A stretch of 45,037 nucleotides of DNA, from the NCBI RefSeq assembly GCF_014650655.1, contig NZ_BMVJ01000009.1, forward strand, positions 188,258 through 233,294, in the 5' to 3' direction. The DNA comes from Streptomyces anandii JCM 4720 (GTDB lineage: Bacteria; Actinomycetota; Actinomycetes; Streptomycetales; Streptomycetaceae). Below are positions 1-11,530 of the stretch, piece by piece. Each line of letters starts with the position of its first letter. The first letter of the stretch is position 1. Below the pieces are notes generated by a model. The model saw nothing but the letters and a program-made list of their open reading frames with translations. It did not search any database and was not told the origin of the DNA. Position numbers and translations under genes: made by a program.

Positions 1-528
1 GGCGGCGGCCTCGTTGGCCTGGGCGATCTTGTAGCCGGGGAAGTTGGAGGAGCCGACGTAGAGGATCTTGCCCTGCTGGACCAGGACGTCGATGGCCTGC
101 CAGATCTCGTCGAAGCCGGTGGCGCGGTCGATGTGGTGGAACTGGTAGAGGTCGATGTGGTCGGTTTGCAGCCGCTTGAGGCTCGCGTCCACGGCCCGCC
201 GGATGTTCACCGCGGACAGCTTGTCGTGGTTGGGCCAGACGGAGGAGTTGTCCGGCGACATGTTGCCGTACACCTTGGTGGCGATGACGACCTTGTCGCG
301 CCGGTCGCCGCCCTTGGCGAACCAGTTGCCGATGATGGACTCGGTACGGCCCTTGTTCTCGCCCCAGCCGTACACGTTGGCGGTGTCGAAGAAGTTGATC
401 CCGGCGTCCAGCGCCGCGTCCATGATCGCGTGACTGTCCGCCTCGTCGGTCTGCGGACCGAAGTTCATCGTGCCGAGAACGAGCCTGCTGACCTTGAGAC
501 CCGTGCGTCCGAGCTGTGTGTACTCCAT
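1..528 (-). CDS. Aldo/keto reductase, C-terminal part outside the window
   Basis: NAD(P)H-dependent oxidoreductase of the aldo/keto reductase superfamily, a cytoplasmic TIM barrel that reduces carbonyls. The visible 176 residues begin MEYTQLGRTGLKVSRL. They hold the family tetrad: Asp48 (FFDTAN), Tyr53 (VYGWGEN), Lys85 (VIATK) and His131 (LYQFHH). The GSSNF segment of the cofactor side follows near residue 160. The ATG at 528 has a GGGGAG ribosome site just upstream. The gene runs off the left edge, so its length and C-terminal cofactor specificity loop cannot be judged. A MerR-like dyad at 546-563 lies in the promoter. The natural substrate is unknown. Confidence 0.93.
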   Translation of the reverse strand, partial: MEYTQLGRTGLKVSRLVLGTMNFGPQTDEADSHAIMDAALDAGINFFDTANVYGWGENKGRTESIIGNWFAKGGDRRDKVVIATKVYGNMSPDNSSVWPNHDKLSAVNIRRAVDASLKRLQTDHIDLYQFHHIDRATGFDEIWQAIDVLVQQGKILYVGSSNFPGYKIAQANEAAA

Positions 529-545
529 GCTCCCCAACCCAACGT

Positions 546-563
546 CCTGGAGCGCACTCGAGG
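546..563 (-). promoter_or_regulatory. MerR-family-like operator in the aldo/keto reductase promoter
   Basis: Read on the minus strand the site is CCTCGAGTGCGCTCCAGG, an 18-bp dyad with arms CCTCGAG and CTCCAGG that differ at one position. A TTGCCT -35 element (566-561) overlaps its upstream edge. A TTGGGT -10 candidate (542-537) lies about 18 bp downstream. MerR-type activators typically bind such a dyad between widely spaced -35 and -10 hexamers. No merR gene is in the window, so the regulator would be encoded elsewhere. Confidence 0.45.
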
Positions 564-594
564 CAAGGGCACTTGGCGACGCCGGGGACGGCGG

Positions 595-1188
595 TCAGTC
601 GCGGGGGAACTCGTCGGTCTTGAGGACGAGATCGACGACGGTGCCGGTGAGGTCGATGTCGGTGCCGAAGTCGACTTTCGTCGGATCGGCGTAGTCGCCG
701 TCCTTCGGGTCCGTGTAGACGTGGCACCGGCCCTGGTAGGGGTCGGCGATGACGTAGACGGGGACTCCGGCCTCGGCGTAGGCGGTTCGCTTGGGGCCGT
801 AGTCGTTGGCGGCCGTCCCCTCGGAGATCACCTCCGCGACGAACTGGACGTCCTCGTAGCGCCAATGGCCTCTGTCGTCCTTCTTGGCCGAGTCCCTGAG
901 CAGGGCGACATCGGGGCAGAAGCCGTTCTGGTGGCCCGGGAAGTCGATGCGGACGTCAGAGAAGATCTTGGCCTTCCTCCCGAACCTGTCCTCGATGGCC
1001 CAGAAGAACATGCGGATGATCTGCCAGTGAGTGTCCCGCTGTGGCGTCATGAAAACGTTGCCCCCGACGATCTCGACCCTGAACCCTTCGGGGACGGGCA
1101 TCCGCTCGAGCCGCTCGAACCACTCGTCCAGACGCTCGGCGTTGGTCTCGGCGTCGGCCATCTCGATCCTGTCTTCGAGGACGGTCAC
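595..1188 (-). CDS. Uma2-family (PD-(D/E)XK-like) protein
   Basis: A 197-residue protein of the Uma2/DUF820 family, which has a restriction-endonuclease-like fold and is present in many copies in Streptomyces; its cellular role is unsettled. The core reads CPDVALL, then VAEVIS, then KRTAYAEAGVPVYVIADP, which fits the Asp...Glu...Lys layout of the nuclease fold. The GTG at 1188 is preferred over an ATG 17 codons upstream because an AGGAG ribosome site lies seven bases before it, and the upstream extension (RAAAPVRGQPG) does not look like the family N-terminus. It sits alone between the reductase and the SGNH hydrolase, both on the same strand, with no sign of an operon. Confidence 0.85.
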   Translation of the reverse strand: MTVLEDRIEMADAETNAERLDEWFERLERMPVPEGFRVEIVGGNVFMTPQRDTHWQIIRMFFWAIEDRFGRKAKIFSDVRIDFPGHQNGFCPDVALLRDSAKKDDRGHWRYEDVQFVAEVISEGTAANDYGPKRTAYAEAGVPVYVIADPYQGRCHVYTDPKDGDYADPTKVDFGTDIDLTGTVVDLVLKTDEFPRD

Positions 1189-1275
1189 GGTCGCGCTCCT
1201 CCCCGGCTGTCCACGAACGGGTGCAGCCGCGCGGTACAACGATACGCACGGTGACCAGCTTGCGCCGGAAACCGG

Positions 1276-1965
1276 TCAGTTTGTTCCGGCCGTGTACGGA
1301 CGTCCGAATCCCCACGCCTGGTGCATGGCGTCCGCGAAGGTGGCGGCGATCTTGTGTTCGCCGCTCGTGTTCGGGTGGGTGCCGTCGTAGGTGTCCGAGT
1401 GGATGTCGTACGTGGGCGGCGGGGACGCCAGCAGCAGGGGGGAGCGCGGCTCGTCCAGGTCGGCGATCGTTTTGGCCAGCAGTTCGTTGAAGAGGGTCAC
1501 CTGGGCGGCGAAGGGCGGGTCGGCCTCGGCGCGGACGTTCGGTATCACCGGGAGCACGACCATCCGCACGCGCGCGTTGGCCTGCCTGGCCGCCGCCACG
1601 AACGCGCGCACGTTCTCCGCCGTCTGCTCGGCGTTGGTGTAGAAGCCCAGGTCGATCAGGCCGAGCGAGACCAGGAGCACGTCGGCGCGGCACTCGCGCA
1701 CCGCGTCGCCGATCAGCGGGGCCATGTGTCCCCAGCCCTCGCCCCAGCCGGCCAGGTGGGCGCGCGGGAAGGCGGGGTCGGCGTCGGCGTACTCGTTCGA
1801 CGTGGGGGCGTCCGTCGCCTTGTCGTACAGCGTCTCGCGCGGGCCGACGAGGGTGAACGGGCCGCCGTAGGTGTCACGCAGGTGCTGCCACAGCCGGTAG
1901 CGCCACGTGTGTTCGCCCGCGCTGCCGATCGTCATGGAGTCACCGACGGGCATGAACCTGAGCAT
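1276..1965 (-). CDS. SGNH/GDSL-type hydrolase, atypical block III
   Basis: A 229-residue SGNH-fold hydrolase (esterase/lipase family). The nucleophile block GDSMT is at residues 8-12, the block II glycine lies in HLAGWGEGWG, and the catalytic Asp194 and His197 lie in DGTHPN near the C-terminus. The usual block III GxND is replaced by SLGLIDLG, so the oxyanion-hole Asn is absent. No signal peptide is visible with the chosen ATG, so it is predicted cytoplasmic. The start at 1965 puts GDS close to the N-terminus, as is usual for the family; the ribosome site is weak, and a GTG further upstream is possible. It is divergent from the secreted protein at 2054. Confidence 0.85.
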   Translation of the reverse strand: MLRFMPVGDSMTIGSAGEHTWRYRLWQHLRDTYGGPFTLVGPRETLYDKATDAPTSNEYADADPAFPRAHLAGWGEGWGHMAPLIGDAVRECRADVLLVSLGLIDLGFYTNAEQTAENVRAFVAAARQANARVRMVVLPVIPNVRAEADPPFAAQVTLFNELLAKTIADLDEPRSPLLLASPPPTYDIHSDTYDGTHPNTSGEHKIAATFADAMHQAWGFGRPYTAGTN

Positions 1966-2053
1966 CCGCTCATGATGGACGATCACGGCCCCGCGTGCGA
2001 TGTGAGGCCCACCACGCCGAGTGAACCCCGGCCGGGGATGGCAGGCTTGAGGG

Positions 2054-3109
2054 ATGTGCCGACCGCTCGCCCTCCTCGCCGGGGCCCTCCTCGTGAGCGC
2101 CTTCGCCGCGCCCGCCACGACCGCCAGTGCAAGCGCCGATGCCGCTGCCGGTGCGAGTGCTGGTTCCGCCGCCCGTGGCGCCCGTGCCGACGGCGTCGGC
2201 GGGGACGGCGGCTTCACGATCGAGGACCCCCGGATCAAGGAGTCCAGCGGCCTGGCCGCCTCCCGTCTGCACCCCGGCATCTACTGGACCCACAACGACA
2301 GCGGCTACGGCCCCCAGATCTACGCCGTCGACGGCAGGACCGGGAAGACGGTCGCCACGGTCACCCTCAGCGGGATCGGCAAGCCCCGTGACGCCGAGGC
2401 CATCTCCATGGGCCCCGGCAACCAGATCTACGTCGGCGACATCGGCGACAACCTGGGCGGCACCTGGCCCTACGTCTGGATCTACAAGCTGCCCGAGCCC
2501 AAGGTCCTCAAGGACCAGACGATCCGGGCCACGCAGTACGTGGTGAAGTACTCGGACGGCGCCCGCAACGCCGAGTCCCTGGTCGTGCACCCCAAGACCG
2601 GCCGGGTCTACATCATCGACAAGAACGAGAACGGCGGACACCTCTTCGAGGGCCCGGCCCATCTGTCCGCCACGGGCGCCAACATCTTCCGCCCGATCGC
2701 CCCGGTCGACCTCTGGGCCACCGACGCCGCCTTCTCACCGGACGGCACCCAGCTCGCCGTGCGCGGCTACTTCGGCGGCATCTACTACGACTGGAACGGC
2801 GGCCGGATCAAACGCGAGGGCACCCTCGACGTCCCGCTCCAGGGTCAGGGCGAGTCGGTCACGTACACGATCGACGGCAGGAAGCTGCTCTACGGCAGCG
2901 AGGGCGCCGACAGCCCCGTACAGGCCAAGGACGCCCCCGGCGGCGCCGGCGGCGCCAAGTCGCCCTCGGGCGGCGGCGGTTCCCAGGCGTCCGGCGAGAG
3001 CGCGAAGCGCGGCGGCGGCCTGGACGGCGGCCTGAAGACGGGCGCGGTGGCCGTGGTCCTCGCGGCCCTCGCGGTCTTCGGCCTACGGCGACTCAGGCGC
3101 CGCGGCTGA
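2054..3109 (+). CDS. Secreted, membrane-anchored beta-propeller-like protein
   Basis: A 351-residue protein with an N-terminal signal peptide (residues 1-25, ending near ATTASASA), a globular extracytoplasmic region of about 230 residues, and a Gly/Ser-rich stalk (residues about 295-325). It ends in one transmembrane helix (AVAVVLAALAVFGL) and a basic tail RRLRRRG. Repeated short blades (YWTHNDSG, IYVGDIGDN, LWATDAAFSPDGTQLAVRG) resemble WD40/TolB-type propellers. There is no LPxTG motif, so anchoring is by the helix itself. An in-frame TGA at 2048-2050 makes the ATG at 2054 the first possible start. It converges on a start-less reading frame at its 3' end. Its substrate is unknown. Confidence 0.85.
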   Translation: MCRPLALLAGALLVSAFAAPATTASASADAAAGASAGSAARGARADGVGGDGGFTIEDPRIKESSGLAASRLHPGIYWTHNDSGYGPQIYAVDGRTGKTVATVTLSGIGKPRDAEAISMGPGNQIYVGDIGDNLGGTWPYVWIYKLPEPKVLKDQTIRATQYVVKYSDGARNAESLVVHPKTGRVYIIDKNENGGHLFEGPAHLSATGANIFRPIAPVDLWATDAAFSPDGTQLAVRGYFGGIYYDWNGGRIKREGTLDVPLQGQGESVTYTIDGRKLLYGSEGADSPVQAKDAPGGAGGAKSPSGGGGSQASGESAKRGGGLDGGLKTGAVAVVLAALAVFGLRRLRRRG

Positions 3110-3325
3110 CGGGGCCTCGCCCAAGGGGCACGGCAGGTTTGGACGCGCGCGGTTGGGAGCGCAGGTCACCAGGGCCAGGCAGAGGTAGGCGGGGCGTTCG
3201 AGGTGGAACCCCAGCGACACGTCTCCGCCCCACTCGAGCCGTTCGGCGGGTACGGCGACGCCGTGCCGACGGAATTGCCGGATCCTGGTCTTGTCGTCGT
3301 GGCGGTGCGGTGAGTTGTCCGCGAC
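3083..3325 (-). pseudogene. Start-less reading frame, possible gene remnant
   Basis: An 80-codon stretch with G/C third positions and ordinary amino acid composition (for example RQFRRHGVAVPAERLEWGG followed by DVSLGFHLERPAYLCLALVT) lies beyond the serC terminator on the same strand. It ends at a TAG that overlaps the 3' end of the secreted-protein gene. No ATG, GTG or TTG start is in frame upstream; the best aligned first codon is GTC at 3325. I do not recognise the protein. It could be a decayed gene, or a small gene with an unusual start. Confidence 0.3.
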
Positions 3326-3354
3326 GGACCGGCGGCGAACGTGGTGACGTGAAG

Positions 3355-3397
3355 GCGGGGTGGCTGGGGGCGGTGCAATCGCCCCCAGCCACCCCGC
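3355..3397. terminator. Strong hairpin terminator after serC
   Basis: A perfect 18-bp inverted repeat (3355-3372 against 3380-3397) encloses a 7-base loop, GTGCAAT. It lies 31 bases beyond the serC stop codon, in the convergent gap. There is no T tract, as is common for Streptomyces terminators. It can act in both orientations. Confidence 0.85.
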
Positions 3398-3427
3398 ACT
3401 TCGCTCGTCCGAGCGGAGAGAGGGCGA

Positions 3428-7685
<4,258 letters not shown>

Positions 7686-7929
7686 CAGCTTCGCCGGGGA
7701 ACACCCAGCGCCGTGAACCGATTCCCCGGGCGGCCGGTACGGACGGGCGGCCGGTACGGCCGCCACCCGTACGAGTCGCGGTACGGAACGTACTGAGCCG
7801 CCGGGGTCGGAGTCAGTTGTATAAGGGCTTCACGCACCTGACGGCAGTCCATTACCCTGGACGCAGAAGTACACCGCGCTGGACGCGCGCGCCCCGCACC
7901 CACTCCCCGAGCCAGCCCTGGACCGCCCC

Positions 7930-8907
7930 GTGAGCACCCCCAGCACCTCCCGCGCCGCCGCCCCCTCCTCGCCGGCCCCGGCCGCCGCGGTACCGGACCC
8001 CGCGCCCGCGTCCGCGCCCCCGTCCGGCGGGCCGGGCCGTTTCGGCTCCCTGGGGCCCGTGGGCCTGGTGCTGGCGGGCGGGCTGTCGGTGCAGTTCGGC
8101 GGCGCGCTGGCCGTGACGCTGATGCCGAGGGCGGGCGCACTGGGCGTCGTCACCCTGCGGTTGCTGGTCGCGGCGATCGTCCTGCTGCTGGTCTGCAGGC
8201 CGCGGCTGCGCGGCCACTCGCGCGCCGACTGGGGCACGGTCGTCGTCTTCGGCATCGCGATGGCCGCGATGAACGGCCTCTTCTACCAGTCCGTCGCCCG
8301 CATCCCGCTCGGCCCGGCGGTCACACTGGAGGTGCTCGGCCCGCTGGCCCTGTCGGTCGTGGCCTCCCGCCGCGCGCTCAACCTCGTCTGGGCGGGGCTC
8401 GCCCTGGCGGGTGTCTTCCTGCTGAGCGGCGGCGGCTTCGGCAGCCTGAACGCCGCCGGTGTGGCCTTCGCGCTGGGCGCGGGCGCGATGTGGGCGGCGT
8501 ACATCGTCTTCAGCGCGCGCACCGGCCGGCGCTTCCCGCAGGCCGACGGGCTGGCGCTGGCGATGGCGGTCGGCGCGGTGCTGTTCATGCCGCTGGGCAT
8601 CGTGGAGTCGGGTGTGAAACTCGCCGACCCGGTGACGTTCGGGCTCGGCGCGGCGGTGGCGGTGCTGTCCTCCGTACTGCCGTACACCCTCGAACTGCTC
8701 GCCCTGCGCCGCCTGCCCGCCTCCACCTTCGCCGTCATGATGAGTCTGGAGCCGGCCATCGCCGCCACCGCCGGTTTCCTGGTCCTCGGCCAAACCCTCA
8801 CCTCGACCCAGGCCGTCGCCATCGCCCTGGTCATCGCGGCCAGCATGGGCGCGGTACGCACCCAGGTGGGCCGGGGGAAGCGGCCGCTGCCGCCGGTGGA
8901 CGCCTGA
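7930..8907 (+). CDS. EamA/RhtA-type inner-membrane exporter
   Basis: A 325-residue drug/metabolite-transporter protein with two EamA halves. The first 38 residues are a Pro/Ala-rich cytoplasmic tail. About ten hydrophobic helices follow, for example GPVGLVLAGGLSVQFGGALA and VAFALGAGAMWAAYIVF. It resembles the RhtA subfamily, which exports threonine, homoserine and related amino acids, but the substrate is not evident from sequence. The GTG at 7930 is the first start after the promoter region. The preceding gap (7686-7929) holds an AT-richer stretch near 7815-7830 (GTTGTATAAGG) but no firm promoter match. It is likely transcribed alone, because the next operon has its own promoter. Confidence 0.88.
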   Translation: MSTPSTSRAAAPSSPAPAAAVPDPAPASAPPSGGPGRFGSLGPVGLVLAGGLSVQFGGALAVTLMPRAGALGVVTLRLLVAAIVLLLVCRPRLRGHSRADWGTVVVFGIAMAAMNGLFYQSVARIPLGPAVTLEVLGPLALSVVASRRALNLVWAGLALAGVFLLSGGGFGSLNAAGVAFALGAGAMWAAYIVFSARTGRRFPQADGLALAMAVGAVLFMPLGIVESGVKLADPVTFGLGAAVAVLSSVLPYTLELLALRRLPASTFAVMMSLEPAIAATAGFLVLGQTLTSTQAVAIALVIAASMGAVRTQVGRGKRPLPPVDA

Positions 8908-8967
8908 GCTCCGAGCTCACCGGAGGGCGCGGCGCACCGGCGCCACGCCGCCCTCCATAAATTCATG

Positions 8968-8979
8968 CAAGCACGCTTG
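8968..8979. promoter_or_regulatory. Palindromic operator candidate before the AtuA operon
   Basis: CAAGCACGCTTG has 5-bp arms CAAGC/GCTTG around AC. It overlaps the -35 hexamer (8977-8982) of the operon promoter, a position that would block RNA polymerase. Short palindromes of this kind are typical TetR-family targets. The TetR encoded as the last gene of the operon (18586-19242) is the natural candidate, which would make the operon autoregulated. Confidence 0.5.
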
Positions 8980-9005
8980 ATTGTTTTTTACGGCGCTGCC
9001 ATGCT
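8977..9005 (+). promoter_or_regulatory. Promoter of the AtuA operon, probably leaderless
   Basis: TTGATT (8977-8982), a 17-bp spacer and CATGCT (9000-9005) form a housekeeping-type promoter. The predicted start of transcription, about seven bases later, coincides with the ATG at 9012. No Shine-Dalgarno sequence precedes that ATG, so the first gene is probably translated from a leaderless mRNA. Confidence 0.5.
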
Positions 9006-9011
9006 CCCCCC

Positions 9012-9827
9012 ATGTCCGATCCGACGCCCGTCTACGACGATCTGCGCGAGGAAAGCGACGAACTCGACCGGCTGGTGGCCGGTCTGGACGCCGGGCAGTG
9101 GGCGCTGGCCACGCCCGCCGCCGGCTGGAGCGTCGCCCACCAGATCGCCCACCTCGCCTGGACCGACCGGTCCGCGCTCCTCGCCGTGACCGACCGGGAG
9201 GGCTTCGGCGCCCTGGTGGAACAGGCGATCACCGCGCCGGACTCCTTCGTCGACCAGGGCGCCGACGAGGGTGCCCGGCTCCCTCCCGCCGAACTGCTGG
9301 CGCGCTGGCGTGAGGGGCGCGCAGCGCTCGACGGGGCGCTGCGCGCGGCACCGGCCGGCGCCCGCTTCCCCTGGTACGGGCCACCGATGTCGGGCGCCTC
9401 CATGGCCACCGGGCGCCTGATGGAGACCTGGGCGCACGGCCAGGACGTGGCGGACGCGCTGGGTGTGGTCCGCACACCCACCGACCGGCTCCGGCATGTG
9501 GTGCGCATCGGGGTGCGGGCGCGGAACTTCGCCTTCCAGGCCCGCGGACTGCCCGTGCCCACCGAGGAGTTCCGTGTGGAGGTCCACGCTCCTTCAGGGG
9601 AGCTGTGGGCGTACGGCCCCGAGGACGCGGCGCAGCGGGTGACCGGGCCCGCCCTCGACTTCTGTCTCCTGGTCACCCAGCGCGCCCACCGCGCCGACCT
9701 GGCCGTGCGCGCCGAGGGCTCCGACGCCGACCGCTGGCTCGACATCGCACAGGCCTTCGCGGGACCGCCCGGCACCGGACGCGCACCGAAGCCGGGCGGC
9801 GGCGCCGGGCAGGAGGCGGCCCGATGA
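9012..9827 (+). CDS. TIGR03084-family DinB-like metal-binding protein
   Basis: A 271-residue protein of the mycothiol-dependent maleylpyruvate isomerase/DinB fold. The predicted divalent-metal ligands are His47 (VAHQIAHLAW), Glu138 and His142 (METWAHGQDVADAL), all intact. It is the first gene of the AtuA/carboxylase operon and overlaps atuA by ATGA. Family members often accompany acyl-CoA catabolic genes in actinobacteria, but no reaction has been assigned to this one. A thiol-dependent isomerase or detoxification step in the pathway is an inference. The C-terminal tail is low-complexity Gly/Ala/Pro (residues about 250-271). Confidence 0.85.
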   Translation: MSDPTPVYDDLREESDELDRLVAGLDAGQWALATPAAGWSVAHQIAHLAWTDRSALLAVTDREGFGALVEQAITAPDSFVDQGADEGARLPPAELLARWREGRAALDGALRAAPAGARFPWYGPPMSGASMATGRLMETWAHGQDVADALGVVRTPTDRLRHVVRIGVRARNFAFQARGLPVPTEEFRVEVHAPSGELWAYGPEDAAQRVTGPALDFCLLVTQRAHRADLAVRAEGSDADRWLDIAQAFAGPPGTGRAPKPGGGAGQEAAR

Positions 9828-11530
9828 CCGGGAGTCCCGCGCGCCCCCTGCGCATCGGCAACGCCTCCGGCTTCTACGGCGACCGCTTCGACGCCATGCG
9901 CGAAATGCTCACCGGCGGCGAGCTGGACGTGCTCACCGGCGACTACCTCGCCGAGCTGACCATGCTCATCCTCGGCCGGGACCGGCTGAAGGACCCGGCC
10001 GCCGGATACGCCCGCACCTTCCTGCGCCAGCTCGAGGAGTGCCTGGGCATCGCGCACGAGCGGGGCGTGCGGATCGTCGCCAACGCCGGCGGGCTCAACC
10101 CCGCCGGGCTGGCCGAGCGGGTGCGGGAACTCGCCGGACGGCTCGGCATCCCGGTGCGCGTGGCCCATGTCGAGGGCGACGACCTCCGTGCCCGCCACCC
10201 GGACAGCCTCGCCGCCCACGCCTACCTCGGCGGCTTCGGCATCGCCGAGTGCCTGCGCGCGGGCGCCGACGTGGTCGTCACCGGACGGGTGACGGACGCG
10301 GCGCTGGTCACCGGGCCCGCGGCCGCCCACTTCGGCTGGCGGCCCGGGGAGTACGACCGGCTCGCGGGCGCCGTCGTCGCCGGGCATGTGCTGGAGTGCG
10401 GGGCGCAGGCCACCGGCGGCAACTACGCCTTCTTCGCCGACCATGCCCTGGACCGGCTGCGCCGTCCCGGCTTCCCGCTCGCCGAGATCCACGCCGACGG
10501 CACCTCGGTCATCACCAAGCACCCCGGCACCGGCGGTGTCGTGGACACCGGCACGGTGACCGCGCAGCTGCTGTACGAGACGGCGGGTGCCCGGTACGCG
10601 GGGCCGGACGTGACGGCCCGGCTGGACACCGTACGGCTCACCCAGGACGGGCCCGACCGGGTGCGGATCGAAGGGGTGCGCGGGGAGGCCCCGCCGCCCG
10701 TCCTGAAGGTCGGCCTCAACCGCCTCGGCGGCTTCCGCAACGAGGTCACCTTCGTCCTCACCGGGCTCGACGTCGAACGCAAGGCCGAGCTCGTGCGCCG
10801 GCAGATGCAGGACGCGCTCGGCGCCGCCAAGTCCGCCCCGGACGAGGTCCGCTGGGACCTGGTGCGCACCGACCGGCCCGACGCCGACACCGAGGAGAGG
10901 GCGAGCGCGCTGCTCCGGCTGGTCGTGCGGGACCGGGAGGCCGAACCCGTGGGGCGGGCGTTCAGCGGGGCCGCGGTGGAGCTGGCGCTGGCCGGCTATC
11001 CCGGCTTCCACGTCCTGGCACCGCCCGGCAAGGGCGCGCCCTACGGCGTCTTCGAGCCCGACTACGTCCCGCAGGACGCGGTGGAGCATGTGGCCGTCCT
11101 CCACGACGGCAGGCGTATCGCCGTGCCCCCGGCGCCGGACGCGCGCGTACTGGAGGAGGTGCCCGGGCCGCCGCTGCCCGCGCCGCTGCCGCCCGGGCCG
11201 ACGCGCCGTGCCCCGCTCGGGCTGGTCGCCGGGGCGCGCAGCGGGGACAAGGGCGGGGACGCCAACGTGGGCGTGTGGGTGCGCTCGGATGACGCCTGGC
11301 GGTGGCTGGCACACGAGCTGACCGCCGACCGCTTTCGCGAGCTGATCCCCGAGAGCCGCGCGCTGCCCGTCACCCGGCACGTGCTGCCGGATCTGCGCGC
11401 GCTCAACTTCGTCGCCGGGGGGATCCTCGGCGAGGGCGTCGCCGCCCAGTACCGCTTCGATCCGCAGGCCAAGGCGCTCGGCGAATGGCTGCGCTCCCGC
11501 CACCTGGACATCCCGGAGGCCCTCCTGTGA
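9824..11530 (+). CDS. AtuA-family protein (acyclic terpene utilization type) with ferredoxin-fold C-terminus
   Basis: A 568-residue member of the AtuA family (DUF1446), named for a gene required for citronellol/geraniol catabolism in Pseudomonas; its biochemical function is unknown. The main domain covers about residues 5-450 (IGNASGFYGDRFDAMREML, ANAGGLNPAGLAERVR, VVTGRVTDAALVTGPAAAHF, and ITKHPGTGGVV). A C-terminal AtuA-like ferredoxin-fold domain begins near LGLVAGARSGDKGGDANVG. Both halves are in one polypeptide. An AGGAGG ribosome site lies 7 bases before the ATG. It overlaps its neighbours on both sides, so its product is very likely made together with the carboxylase. Confidence 0.88.
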   Translation: MTGSPARPLRIGNASGFYGDRFDAMREMLTGGELDVLTGDYLAELTMLILGRDRLKDPAAGYARTFLRQLEECLGIAHERGVRIVANAGGLNPAGLAERVRELAGRLGIPVRVAHVEGDDLRARHPDSLAAHAYLGGFGIAECLRAGADVVVTGRVTDAALVTGPAAAHFGWRPGEYDRLAGAVVAGHVLECGAQATGGNYAFFADHALDRLRRPGFPLAEIHADGTSVITKHPGTGGVVDTGTVTAQLLYETAGARYAGPDVTARLDTVRLTQDGPDRVRIEGVRGEAPPPVLKVGLNRLGGFRNEVTFVLTGLDVERKAELVRRQMQDALGAAKSAPDEVRWDLVRTDRPDADTEERASALLRLVVRDREAEPVGRAFSGAAVELALAGYPGFHVLAPPGKGAPYGVFEPDYVPQDAVEHVAVLHDGRRIAVPPAPDARVLEEVPGPPLPAPLPPGPTRRAPLGLVAGARSGDKGGDANVGVWVRSDDAWRWLAHELTADRFRELIPESRALPVTRHVLPDLRALNFVAGGILGEGVAAQYRFDPQAKALGEWLRSRHLDIPEALL

